From: Cyclobacteriaceae bacterium
GTDB lineage: Bacteria > Bacteroidota > Bacteroidia > Cytophagales > Cyclobacteriaceae
NCBI GenBank assembly: GCA_027067135.1
Contig: JAMOMJ010000133.1
Coordinates: forward strand, 1 to 46,651
Reading direction: 5' to 3'
Length of the DNA stretch: 46,651 nucleotides
The notes under the pieces are model-generated. The model was not told the DNA's origin and made no database searches. It saw nothing but the letters and a program-made list of their open reading frames with translations. A program made the translations under genes and the position numbers. Below are positions 34,783 to 42,770 of this stretch, one piece after another. The stretch's first letter is position 1. Each line of letters starts with the position of its first letter.

Positions 34783-35316
34783 ATGGGTCATATTATTTAC
34801 AAAGAGTTTCATGGTTGTTTTGGTCATCGAGTATGGAACCAAAACCTAGAAGAAAAATTTGCGGATTCAACTCAGTGTACTTGTAGGTATCTACATGGCC
34901 ATAATTTTAAAACGGTTGTTTATCTTGAATCTGACAAGCTTGTTAATGGTATGGTAACGGACTTTAAGCATTTAGGTGCTTTTAAAAAATGGCTCGACCG
35001 TGTAATGGATCATAAAACTTTGATGGACATTAGCGACCCAATGATACCCACTATGTTGCCAAAGGCTAAAATTGAAGATGCTATTTTAGAATTAAAAGAT
35101 AAGCTTTTTGCCATACCAGAAACTAAAAAAGAACTCACCGAGCTAGAATATGAACTTTATGCAGGAATTGTGTTTGTAAACTTTGCACCTACTGCTGAAA
35201 ATATTAGCAAATGGATTTTCGAAGCCGTTAATACTCTTTTACCCCAGGGAGTACGATGTACTAAAGTAGAGTTTTGGGAAACCCAAAAAGCAGGGGCTAT
35301 TTATACCAATGAATAG
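34783..35316 (+). CDS. 6-pyruvoyl-tetrahydropterin synthase / QueD family protein
   Basis: A 177-residue T-fold enzyme. The zinc ligands are His15 (FGHRVW) and His38 and His40 (YLHGHNF), and Cys34 precedes them in TCRYLHGH at the catalytic position. Later GMVTDFKHL and the FAPTAENISKWIFE segment with a Glu are family features, and the C-terminal WETQKAGAIY supplies the pterin-anchoring Glu. Family members make 6-carboxytetrahydropterin for queuosine (QueD) or 6-pyruvoyltetrahydropterin. At 177 residues it is longer than E. coli QueD (about 120), with an insertion near 85-125. Pathway assignment to queuosine is likely but not proven; no other que gene is nearby. Confidence 0.87.
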   Translation: MGHIIYKEFHGCFGHRVWNQNLEEKFADSTQCTCRYLHGHNFKTVVYLESDKLVNGMVTDFKHLGAFKKWLDRVMDHKTLMDISDPMIPTMLPKAKIEDAILELKDKLFAIPETKKELTELEYELYAGIVFVNFAPTAENISKWIFEAVNTLLPQGVRCTKVEFWETQKAGAIYTNE

Positions 35317-35330
35317 TTATTGGTTAAGAG

Positions 35331-36338
35331 TTATTCCATTTTCTGAATAATCTTCATCGTTTGCTCAAGCATCTGTTCTGTAAAATCTAAATGAGTAACA
35401 AATCGAATTTGATTGCCTCCAAAAGGCACAGCTAACACTCCTTTTTCTTTTAATTGGTTTAGTCTTTTGTCCACTTTATCCACTGAAAAAATAACAATGT
35501 TCGTATCAACTGGCATAACCTCTTCTACAAACGGGGCGTTTCTAAGAGTCTCTCCCAAAGCCCTTGCTCTTAGGTGATCCTCTTTCAATCGCTCCACATT
35601 ATGGGCTAATGCAAACAAGCCGGCAGAAGCTAAATACCCTGCTTGGCGCATACCGCCACCAAATACTTTTCGTACCCTACGCGCTTTTTTAATATGTGCT
35701 TTTGAGCCTAATAAAATCGAACCAATAGGTGCTCCCAACCCTTTAGATAAACAAATGGAAATTGTATCAAATACTTTTCCGTATTGAGTTGGAGTTTCTT
35801 TAGTTTCGACCAAGGCGTTGTATAAACGAGCTCCATCTAAGTGGAGTGCTAATCCTTTCTCATCACAAAGGTTTCTAATATTTTCTATCTCTTTAAAATC
35901 ATAGTAACTACCTCCACCTTTGTTCATGGTGTTTTCTAAACTAACTAACCGACTTACCGGAGCGTGAACATCATCGGGTTTAATAACTGCCTTAATTTGT
36001 GCAGCAGTAATCCTTCCTCTATTCCCATCTAACAAGGCAGGAGATACCCCTGAGTTAGAGGCCATTCCTCCACCTTCGTATAAATAAACATGTGAATTTT
36101 TATCGCAAATAACTTCATCTTGTGGTTGTGTATGTACCCTAATTCCAATTTGGTTGGCCATCGTGCCCGAAGGGCAAAAAACAGACGCTTCCATTCCGAA
36201 AATGTTAGCCATCTTTTCTTCCAGTAAATTTACTGTTGGGTCATCTCCAAACACATCATCGCCCACTTCTGCCGCCATCATGGCTTCGAGCATTGGTTTA
36301 GTGGGTTTTGTAAACGTATCGCTGCGTAATTCTATCAT
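35331..36338 (-). CDS. ltaE: Low-specificity L-threonine aldolase
   Basis: A 335-residue fold-type I PLP enzyme. The PLP Lys199 lies in SICLSKGLGAPIG, the Asp of ALHLDGARLYNA (Asp168) contacts the pyridine ring, and the N-terminus MIELRSDTFTKPT is typical of threonine aldolases. It splits L-threonine or allo-threonine to glycine and acetaldehyde. The gene is convergent with the pterin-synthase gene (14 bp) and shares orientation with the ExbB-like gene upstream, separated by a terminator hairpin. Confidence 0.9.
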   Translation of the reverse strand: MIELRSDTFTKPTKPMLEAMMAAEVGDDVFGDDPTVNLLEEKMANIFGMEASVFCPSGTMANQIGIRVHTQPQDEVICDKNSHVYLYEGGGMASNSGVSPALLDGNRGRITAAQIKAVIKPDDVHAPVSRLVSLENTMNKGGGSYYDFKEIENIRNLCDEKGLALHLDGARLYNALVETKETPTQYGKVFDTISICLSKGLGAPIGSILLGSKAHIKKARRVRKVFGGGMRQAGYLASAGLFALAHNVERLKEDHLRARALGETLRNAPFVEEVMPVDTNIVIFSVDKVDKRLNQLKEKGVLAVPFGGNQIRFVTHLDFTEQMLEQTMKIIQKME

Positions 36339-36387
36339 AGGCTAAAGGTAATTGAACCTAGAAAATTTACAGCAAATTAAAAATTAA

Positions 36388-36411
36388 AAAGGGACAAATA
36401 TTTGCCCCTTT
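36388..36411 (-). terminator. Terminator of the ExbB-like gene
   Basis: A 12-bp inverted repeat AAAGGGACAAAT / ATTTGCCCCTTT with one mismatch, a CAAATATTTG centre and a following T-rich tract on the minus strand. It lies 7 bp beyond the ExbB-like stop codon. Confidence 0.75.
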
Positions 36412-36418
36412 TAGCCTA

Positions 36419-36790
36419 CTAATTTTTATTTTTTAGGATACTTAAGCCAAACCAAAGAAGGTAGGCTACCAAGAAAATAATCATCCCATAAATGCTAGCA
36501 ATGGATGATATTCTTAAGCCATTAGCCAAAATTGCAGGAGAAATTGTACCAGCTTCTGCTATAAAATTAAATGCTTGAAACAAACCGAGAAATTGACCAA
36601 GAAACCCCAATACTAATGCAAACAGACCAAGTGATTTTATTGAGCCAATCTGGCTACTCACTTTTTCCTTATCACTCTCTTTAGAAAAGATAATAAGTGC
36701 ATTTTTTATGGACATAATAAAAACTACTAGGAATACAATGGAAAGCATTCCCATAAACAACGCCCCTCCTTCATTAAAATAAGTTAACAT
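36419..36790 (-). CDS. Short MotA/TolQ/ExbB-family proton-channel-like protein
   Basis: A 123-residue protein with three predicted TM helices (about 9-30, 54-76, 95-115). The middle segment LGLFALVLGFLGQFLGLFQA and the IANGLRIS-like ILANGLRISSIASIYGMIIF stretch resemble the core of MotA/TolQ/ExbB channel proteins, which use proton flow to energise outer-membrane or motility machines. It is shorter than ExbB (about 240) and lacks the large cytoplasmic loop. No ExbD or TonB partner is nearby. It is divergent from a membrane-bound LytTR regulator. Confidence 0.7.
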   Translation of the reverse strand: MLTYFNEGGALFMGMLSIVFLVVFIMSIKNALIIFSKESDKEKVSSQIGSIKSLGLFALVLGFLGQFLGLFQAFNFIAEAGTISPAILANGLRISSIASIYGMIIFLVAYLLWFGLSILKNKN

Positions 36791-36940
36791 ACTATTTTTG
36801 TTTTTGTTGAAAATAATTTCTTCAAAAGTAGAGCTGGCTCAAGGGTAGAATCAAGGTAGAATACTAGCTAAAGTCTGCATTTCATCGACAATTTGTGCTT
36901 CCTAATTATTTTTGAAGCAATTTAGGAACAAATTATACAT

Positions 36941-37696
36941 ATGAAGCCCATTAAACAGTTTCTCTTCTGGTTCATAACCGTCCTCACTTTGGTATTGGTA
37001 TTTGGAAAACCTTATGGTGGCTATTCGGTTTCTTTTTATTTCGTATCATTCTTATTACCTGTAATTATAGGCACCTCTTATACGTTCAATTCATTTTTGG
37101 TGCCCAAGTATCTTCTTCAAAAGAAATATGTAAAATTTGGTCTCTACACTTTCTACACCGTTGTTATTTCTTTAAATTTTGAGATGCTTGTAATTTTCTT
37201 AGCCTTTACGGTGCTAGCTAATTATGAATATGATAAAATGGTACCTGCGGCCACCAATATTTTTGGGTTGGCCATTACCATGTATTTTGTGGTGCTTATT
37301 AAAGCATTTATGCTATTAATAAAAACCTCGTTTGGCGAACAAGAAAAGATTCAAACACTAGAAGAAAAGCAAACCAATTTACAAAAAGGGTATTTAGTGG
37401 TAAGGGCAGATCGTAAAAATGTAAAAGTTCTTTTAGAAGAAATTTTGTATGTAGAAAGTCTTAGTGATTATGTTAAAATATTAACCACTTCCAATACTCC
37501 CATTATCACTAAAGAAAAAATTAGCAGCTTGGAGCAAAAACTAGCTTCTCCGTTTATCCGAATACACCGTTCGTTCATTATTAATACTGATAAAGTTGAT
37601 TCGTTTTCATCAGAAGCTGTTGTTGTAAGTGGCAAAGAATTGCCCATTAGCAGAACCTATAAAAAAGAGGTTTTCGCTGTTTTAAAAAGAGGATAA
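36941..37696 (+). CDS. Membrane-anchored LytTR-family transcriptional regulator
   Basis: A 251-residue protein. Residues 1-130 hold four predicted TM helices (about 8-22, 30-52, 65-90, 105-127) with no recognisable ligand domain. A short coiled linker (EQEKIQTLEEKQTNLQKG) follows, then a LytTR DNA-binding domain (about 148-250; VRADRKNVKVLLEEILYVES, then IRIHRSFIINTDKVDSF and LPISRTYKKEV). In such proteins the membrane part replaces the receiver domain. It is divergent from the ExbB-like gene with 150 bp between, so it may regulate that gene or itself. Confidence 0.88.
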   Translation: MKPIKQFLFWFITVLTLVLVFGKPYGGYSVSFYFVSFLLPVIIGTSYTFNSFLVPKYLLQKKYVKFGLYTFYTVVISLNFEMLVIFLAFTVLANYEYDKMVPAATNIFGLAITMYFVVLIKAFMLLIKTSFGEQEKIQTLEEKQTNLQKGYLVVRADRKNVKVLLEEILYVESLSDYVKILTTSNTPIITKEKISSLEQKLASPFIRIHRSFIINTDKVDSFSSEAVVVSGKELPISRTYKKEVFAVLKRG

Positions 37697-37722
37697 AAGT
37701 TAGCCTTTCATCTTCTTTAAAC

Positions 37723-37741
37723 AGATTGCTTCACAATGACG
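37723..37741. repeat. AATGACG-family repeat copy 2
   Basis: AGATTGCTTCACAATGACG; shares the GATTnCTnC...AATGACG core with the copies at 2733, 37903 and 39371. Confidence 0.5.
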
Positions 37742-37780
37742 TATTTGTATAAAGATATTCCAAATTATCCTATTTTTTTA

Positions 37781-37853
37781 TTCCGAGGAACGAGGAATCT
37801 TCTACTTTTTAAAGATAATTTTCTAGCCTCACAAGATTCCTCGTTCCTCGGAA
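37781..37853. repeat. Perfect 21-bp inverted repeat between LytTR gene and lpdA
   Basis: The 21-bp arm at 37781-37801 (starts TTCCGAGGAACGAGG, ends AATCTT) is repeated exactly in inverted orientation at 37833-37853, with a 31-nt loop. Each arm contains a CGAGGAA doublet. The element is bracketed by CAATGACG direct repeats at 37734-37741 and 37909-37916. It lies between convergent genes and could fold into a long hairpin or mark an inserted short repeat. Confidence 0.85.
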
Positions 37854-37902
37854 AAGAAAGGCTTTGTTGATTCATTATTTTTCTCCTCTGATTTTTTTAA
37901 CC

Positions 37903-37916
37903 TTCTTGCAATGACG
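37903..37916. repeat. AATGACG-family repeat copy 3
   Basis: TTCTTGCAATGACG, 4 bp before the lpdA stop codon; matches the 3' part of copies 2 and 4. Confidence 0.4.
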
Positions 37917-37920
37917 TTAT

Positions 37921-39315
37921 TTATAAATGAATTACCTCATCATAAGCAGCAGCTGCAGCTTCCATCACAGCCTCTGACATAGTTGGATGAGGATGTACCG
38001 TTTTAATGATTTCATGACCCGTAGTTTCTAGCTTTCTAGCAGCAACTACCTCTGCAATCATTTCGGTTACATTTGCTCCAATCATATGAGCACCTAACCA
38101 TTCGCCATACTTGGCATCAAAAATAACTTTTACAAAGCCTTCTGGTGCTCCAGCAGCTTTGGCTTTTCCTGAAGCCGTAAATGGAAATTTCCCTACTTTA
38201 ATATCGTAACCCGCATCTTTTGCGGCTTGCTCGGTATAACCTACCGAAGCAACTTCCGGTGAAGCATAGGTGCAACCCGGGATATTATTATAGTCAATTG
38301 GGTCAGGGTTTTGACCTGCAATTTTTTCAACACAAGTAATACCCTCTGCCGAAGCAACGTGAGCTAAGGCTTGCCCTTTAACAATATCGCCAATGGCATA
38401 AATGCCTGGTATATTAGTTTTATAATAGTCATCAACCAATACTTTTCCTTTGTCGGTGGCCACACCCACATCTTCAAGACCAATGCCTTCAATGTTGGTA
38501 GAAACTCCCACGGCAGAAAGTACTACATCACATTCAATTACTTCTTCGCCTTTTTTAGTTTTAACTGTAACCTTACAGCCTTTTCCTTTCGTATCTACAT
38601 TAGTAACTTCGGCAGAAGTCATAATGTTAATCCCTGCTTTTTTAAACGAACGACCTAATTGCTTAGAAACATCTATGTCTTCCACAGGAACAATATTCGG
38701 AAGGTATTCAACGATGATAACCTCCGTGCCAATTGTATTATAAAAATAAGCAAACTCAACACCGATAGCTCCTGAGCCCACCACAACCATTTTCTTTGGG
38801 CGGTCTTTTAAGGTCATTGCTTGTCGGTAACCAATGATCTTTTTGCCATCAATAGGCATGGTGGGTAACTCACGAGAGCGACCACCCGTAGCAATAATTA
38901 TATGGTCAGCTGAATAATCAACTGTTTTACCATCAGTTTCAACAGCTACTTTTTTACCGGCCTTTAGTTTTCCAAAGCCTTTTATCTGCGTAATTTTATT
39001 TTTCTTGAACAGGAATTCAATGCCATTACTCATAGCTCCTGCAACATCTCTGCTTCGTTTTACCATTCCAGAAAAATCAACCGAAGCCTCTTTTACATTA
39101 ATGCCATAATCACTTGCATGTTGAATGTATTCAAACACATTGGCGCTTTTAAGTAAGGCTTTAGTTGGAATACATCCCCAATTTAGGCAAATACCTCCTA
39201 ATTCTGCTCTTTCTACCACGCCAACTTTCATTCCCAATTGTGAAGCACGAATTGCAGCTACATAACCACCAGGTCCGCTACCTATTATAAGTAAATCATA
39301 TTTAGTATCTGCCAT
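37921..39315 (-). CDS. lpdA: Dihydrolipoyl dehydrogenase
   Basis: A 464-residue flavoenzyme. The FAD-binding GSGPGGYVAA is at residues 13-22, the redox disulfide is Cys43/Cys48 in GGICLNWGCIPTKALL, the NAD-binding GSGAIGVEF lies near 183 and the active-site HPHPTMSE is near the C-terminus. It re-oxidises lipoamide in pyruvate or branched-chain dehydrogenase and glycine cleavage complexes. It is a single gene, not adjacent to E1/E2 genes. Since 2-oxoglutarate appears to be handled (at least partly) by KorAB, this enzyme may mainly serve pyruvate dehydrogenase and glycine cleavage. Confidence 0.96.
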   Translation of the reverse strand: MADTKYDLLIIGSGPGGYVAAIRASQLGMKVGVVERAELGGICLNWGCIPTKALLKSANVFEYIQHASDYGINVKEASVDFSGMVKRSRDVAGAMSNGIEFLFKKNKITQIKGFGKLKAGKKVAVETDGKTVDYSADHIIIATGGRSRELPTMPIDGKKIIGYRQAMTLKDRPKKMVVVGSGAIGVEFAYFYNTIGTEVIIVEYLPNIVPVEDIDVSKQLGRSFKKAGINIMTSAEVTNVDTKGKGCKVTVKTKKGEEVIECDVVLSAVGVSTNIEGIGLEDVGVATDKGKVLVDDYYKTNIPGIYAIGDIVKGQALAHVASAEGITCVEKIAGQNPDPIDYNNIPGCTYASPEVASVGYTEQAAKDAGYDIKVGKFPFTASGKAKAAGAPEGFVKVIFDAKYGEWLGAHMIGANVTEMIAEVVAARKLETTGHEIIKTVHPHPTMSEAVMEAAAAAYDEVIHL

Positions 39316-39370
39316 TATTATATTTTTTAGTTATCTACACACCACATAAATATTGCTTTCAATAATTTAC

Positions 39371-39397
39371 GGATTCCTGCCTACGCAGGAATGACGG
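39371..39397. repeat. AATGACG-family repeat copy 4 with hairpin
   Basis: ATTCCTGC (39373-39380) and GCAGGAAT (39385-39392) form a perfect 8-bp stem with a CTAC loop, followed by GACGG. This GGATTCCTGC...GCAGGAATGACGG sequence is a widespread type of bacterial intergenic repeat. It lies upstream of lpdA and fabG. Confidence 0.7.
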
Positions 39398-39493
39398 TGC
39401 AAGTGATTTGTTTAAATTTCTAATTGCAAAGTTAAAATAATTAACACCTAAAAAATAGATTTAAAGCTTCCATATTTAGTTTTCTAACAGTCA

Positions 39494-39525
39494 TTGGTAT
39501 CATGCAGAATATCTCGTTAATTTTG
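39494..39525 (+). promoter_or_regulatory. fabG promoter
   Basis: TTG at 39494-39496, 21-bp spacer, TAATTTTG at 39518-39525 (TAnnTTTG). The ATG follows 20 bp later. Spacing is identical to the tRNA-Ala promoter. Confidence 0.7.
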
Positions 39526-39545
39526 AGGACTTAAATTTTATACAG

Positions 39546-40292
39546 ATGAAATTACTCGAAGGAAAAACCGCACTTATTACAGGTGCATCAAAAGGAATAG
39601 GCAGAGCCATTGCATTAACTTACGCAGAGCAAGGAGCCAACGTGGCATTTACATATTTATCTAGTGTTGAACAGGGCGAAGCACTTACTGCTGAGTTAGA
39701 AGCCAAAGGCGTTAAAGCCAAAGGGTTTAGATCAGATGCTTCTGACTTTGCTGCTGCTGAGCAATTAATTGCAGATGTAGTTACAGAGTTTGGCTCCCTA
39801 GATGTTCTTATTAATAATGCGGGCATAACCCAAGATAATTTGCTTATGCGCATGAGCGAAGAAATGTGGGACAGAGTAATTAATATCAATCTAAAATCCG
39901 TATTTAATACCGTAAAAGCAGCCAACCGCAGCATGATGAAGCAACGTAGTGGATCTATTATTAACATGACTTCGGTAGTAGGTATAAAAGGCAATGCAGG
40001 CCAAGCTAATTATGCAGCTTCTAAAGCTGGAATAATTGGATTCACTAAATCGGTTGCGCTAGAACTTGGCTCTAGAGGAATAAGAAGTAACGCCATTGCC
40101 CCTGGTTTTATTGAAACAGAAATGACAGACAAACTAGACGAAAAAATGGTGCAAACCTGGAGGGATGCCATTCCTTTAAAACGAGGAGGCACCCCTGAAG
40201 ATGTTGCTAACCTTGCGGTCTTCCTAGGTTCGGATATGTCGAGTTATATTAGCGGACAAGTGCTACAGGTTGATGGTGGTATGTTGACTTAA
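39546..40292 (+). CDS. fabG: 3-oxoacyl-[acyl-carrier-protein] reductase
   Basis: A 248-residue short-chain dehydrogenase. It shows the NADPH-binding TGASKGIGRA (residues about 13-22), NNAGITQDNLLMRMSEEMWD, the catalytic Ser in INMTSVVG and the YAASKAG Tyr/Lys pair, and the C-terminal GQVLQVDGGM. The QDNLLMRM segment is specific for FabG rather than general SDRs. It performs the first reduction step of fatty acid elongation. Stand-alone gene with its own promoter, convergent with dinB (16 bp). Confidence 0.95.
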   Translation: MKLLEGKTALITGASKGIGRAIALTYAEQGANVAFTYLSSVEQGEALTAELEAKGVKAKGFRSDASDFAAAEQLIADVVTEFGSLDVLINNAGITQDNLLMRMSEEMWDRVININLKSVFNTVKAANRSMMKQRSGSIINMTSVVGIKGNAGQANYAASKAGIIGFTKSVALELGSRGIRSNAIAPGFIETEMTDKLDEKMVQTWRDAIPLKRGGTPEDVANLAVFLGSDMSSYISGQVLQVDGGMLT

Positions 40293-40308
40293 TACCTAGA
40301 CGATTAAA

Positions 40309-41400
40309 TTAGAACTCAAGGGTTAATTGTCCTTGCGTTTTTTTGTTTTGCTCTCCTTCAAAATTAGAAAGGCTTATGCCAAGTAATCTAATTTTATGAT
40401 GAGGCTCTAACGCAGAAACTAATAATTCACTTGCCAACAGTTTAATTTGATCGAGTTTATTAATGCCATTTCCAACGGTTTTACTTCTGGTGATTTGAGT
40501 AAAATCTGCAAACTTTATTTTAACCGTAAGGGTTTTAGGTAATCCGCCTGACTTAGCCAATCTCTTGCTTACAGAGGTTGCTACTTTATGTAATTTTTCT
40601 AAGAGAACCACTTTGTCTCCATAGTCTTCGCTAAAAGTTGATTCCGCCCCAAGTGATTTCCTCTCTCGATGCGCAATTACAGGTCTATTATCAATTCCTC
40701 TAGCTACATTATAAAAATAATGACCTGATTTGCCGAACCATTTAACCAAATTTCTTTCAGATTCCTTTTTTAAATCTGCTCCCTTAAAAATACCTTTCGA
40801 TTTCATTTTTGTAGCTGTTACTTTTCCAACTCCAAAAAACTTTTCAATTGCAAGGCTGGCTACAAAATCTTCCACCTGATGTGGTTTTACCACATATAAC
40901 CCATTGGGTTTATCCATATCAGAAGCAATTTTTGCCAAGAACTTATTTACCGATACTCCTGCCGATGCTGTTAACCTCGTTTGTACTTTAATTCTATTTT
41001 TAATTTCTAAGGCAATATCAGTAGCAATGGCTATGCCCTTTTTATTATGAGTTACATCCAAGTAAGCTTCATCTAGCGAAAGTGGCTCCACCAAATCGGT
41101 GTATTCCTTAAAAATGCTTCTAATTACTAAAGAAGTTGCTTTGTAGGCATCAAACCTGTGCTTAACAAATATTAAATTAGGGCATTTACGTTTGGCAATT
41201 TTAGATGACATGGCTGAGAACACGCCAAATTTTCGAGCTTCATAACTTGCTGCTGCAATTACACCCCTTTCTCCATCTCCCCCAACGGCAACAGGCTTTC
41301 CTCTTAACTCCGGATTGTCTCTTTGCTCTACCGAAGCAAAGAAGGCATCCATATCAATGTGAATTATTTTACGTTGAAGTTCAAGGGATTGGTTTTCCAT
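40309..41400 (-). CDS. dinB: DNA polymerase IV
   Basis: A 363-residue Y-family translesion polymerase. The catalytic carboxylates are in IHIDMDAFFASVEQRDNPEL and SLDEAYLDVT, the steric-gate Phe is in DAFFASVE, and a helix-hairpin-helix FFGVGKVTATKMKSKGI follows. The end (QGQLTLEF) is a beta-clamp-binding motif of QxxLxLF type. It copies past damaged bases with low fidelity. Length and motifs are normal. Confidence 0.95.
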   Translation of the reverse strand: MENQSLELQRKIIHIDMDAFFASVEQRDNPELRGKPVAVGGDGERGVIAAASYEARKFGVFSAMSSKIAKRKCPNLIFVKHRFDAYKATSLVIRSIFKEYTDLVEPLSLDEAYLDVTHNKKGIAIATDIALEIKNRIKVQTRLTASAGVSVNKFLAKIASDMDKPNGLYVVKPHQVEDFVASLAIEKFFGVGKVTATKMKSKGIFKGADLKKESERNLVKWFGKSGHYFYNVARGIDNRPVIAHRERKSLGAESTFSEDYGDKVVLLEKLHKVATSVSKRLAKSGGLPKTLTVKIKFADFTQITRSKTVGNGINKLDQIKLLASELLVSALEPHHKIRLLGISLSNFEGEQNKKTQGQLTLEF

Positions 41401-41420
41401 ACTTAAGAATATGGATACTT

Positions 41421-42770
41421 TTAATTCAAGTTCGAATCTTTTTTCAATATACCAACTAAACGGTAGCTAATTGATTTTAAGATTTTTTGCCAAGCTAGTT
41501 TTGCTCTAATAGGGATTTCTTTCCCCATCTCATCTTCAAAAGATTCTAAAAATAAATCTGGCATTCTAAGAATTTGAGCATTAGATATTTTATGCTTTCC
41601 AAACACTTTGGCTATTTCCTGTAACCTTCGTTTTAACTCTACTTCGTTTAATAAAACATCTATTATTTCTGTGATATATTCTTCAATTAAGGCACCAACT
41701 GCTGCAATATCTTCCTTTTCGGTATCAAAGTCAATATTGTTCTTATTTTTAATTCGATAATAAAAATCGATGCCAAACGAATGTCCTTTTTTAGCAAACT
41801 GATACCATGTGTTTTGAACAATTACGGCTTCATTTTCAATGTAAACAAGTGACCTTCTTCTTTTTTTGTATTGAAATAAAACTATTAACACAAGTATTCG
41901 TGTGCCTAGTAAAGCCAGGGTACTATTATACCAAATTTGCGACCATCTTATTTCACTTTTAAAAACTACTGGAGGAGCCACAGATAAAATCCCCCAACTA
42001 AGGTTGCCAAGTTTAAAAGGAGTAAATAGAAAGAGTGAGTCTTTCATAATCGCAGTACGTTCTTTCGAGATTGTAAAGCCAATATCATCAACAGATTGAA
42101 ATTTTAAATCTCGATCGAAGTAATAATTTGTTGTTATTATGTAATCTTCAATACCCTCTATATGAACACCAATGTTAAGTTTTTCAAACGAAGTAGGTAA
42201 TTGTATAGAAATAAAGCCGATATACTTTCCTTCTTCAAAAATTGGTGCTCCCACAAAGCCAGCCAACATATTATTACTAGGTTCATAAACAGAAAAGTCA
42301 GCCACTGAAAATTCTTTAGTTTCTTGAATTCGTTTATTTACTTTACCTAGGCCACTATTTGCAAAAGGCCCATTAACAAGGTTGGTGCCTAGGTCTTTCT
42401 CCTTTACCACCGAATAAATAACATCACCTTTTTTATTTATAATTAACACATCGTGATACCCAAAATGTGCCACAATCTTTTTTCCCCATTCATCTAAATT
42501 GGCTATGGCATTGGTGTTTGATGAAGCATTGTTTACAAAATTCTTAATTGGTGTGCTTTCAGCCAATAACTGAATCTCTTCTTGCAAGGCCTTTAAATTA
42601 CCAGAAATAGACGCAATACTGAGTTCATGATTTAAATGTAAGTTTTCAATCACCTTCGTTTTTATCCGTTCCATTTCTAAATCATAGCTAACTTTAGAAA
42701 CAAGTAATATAATGACTAATGAAAAAGCCAGCCCTATAAGCTGAGGAGTATTCTTTTTAGATAAACTCAT
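41421..42770 (-). CDS. Membrane sensor with extracytoplasmic Cache-like domain and C-terminal globin-like domain
   Basis: A 449-residue protein with TM1 at about 10-26, an extracytoplasmic Cache-like region at about 30-275 (HFGYHDVLIINKKGDVIYSV, AGFVGAPIFEEGKYIGFISI), TM2 at about 279-301 followed by KKRRR, and a 145-residue cytoplasmic part. That part reads like a globin: an A-helix pattern IVQNTWYQFAKKGHSFGIDF, then AKVFGKHKISN with His393 as candidate proximal heme ligand, then FLESFEDEMGKEIPIRAKLA and WQKIL matching the G-H helices. No kinase, cyclase or methyl-acceptor domain is present. It overlaps the TAXI-type gene by 4 bp. The globin assignment is from pattern reading; no search was run. 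Confidence 0.7.
   Translation of the reverse strand: MSLSKKNTPQLIGLAFSLVIILLVSKVSYDLEMERIKTKVIENLHLNHELSIASISGNLKALQEEIQLLAESTPIKNFVNNASSNTNAIANLDEWGKKIVAHFGYHDVLIINKKGDVIYSVVKEKDLGTNLVNGPFANSGLGKVNKRIQETKEFSVADFSVYEPSNNMLAGFVGAPIFEEGKYIGFISIQLPTSFEKLNIGVHIEGIEDYIITTNYYFDRDLKFQSVDDIGFTISKERTAIMKDSLFLFTPFKLGNLSWGILSVAPPVVFKSEIRWSQIWYNSTLALLGTRILVLIVLFQYKKRRRSLVYIENEAVIVQNTWYQFAKKGHSFGIDFYYRIKNKNNIDFDTEKEDIAAVGALIEEYITEIIDVLLNEVELKRRLQEIAKVFGKHKISNAQILRMPDLFLESFEDEMGKEIPIRAKLAWQKILKSISYRLVGILKKDSNLN

Noticed and set aside
18121-39534. A 14-bp sequence TTTTGAGGACTTAA shared by the ferredoxin upstream region (18121-18134) and the fabG leader (39521-39534).
   Set aside because: Several chance 14-mer matches are expected in an AT-rich window of this size; no flanking similarity or common function.
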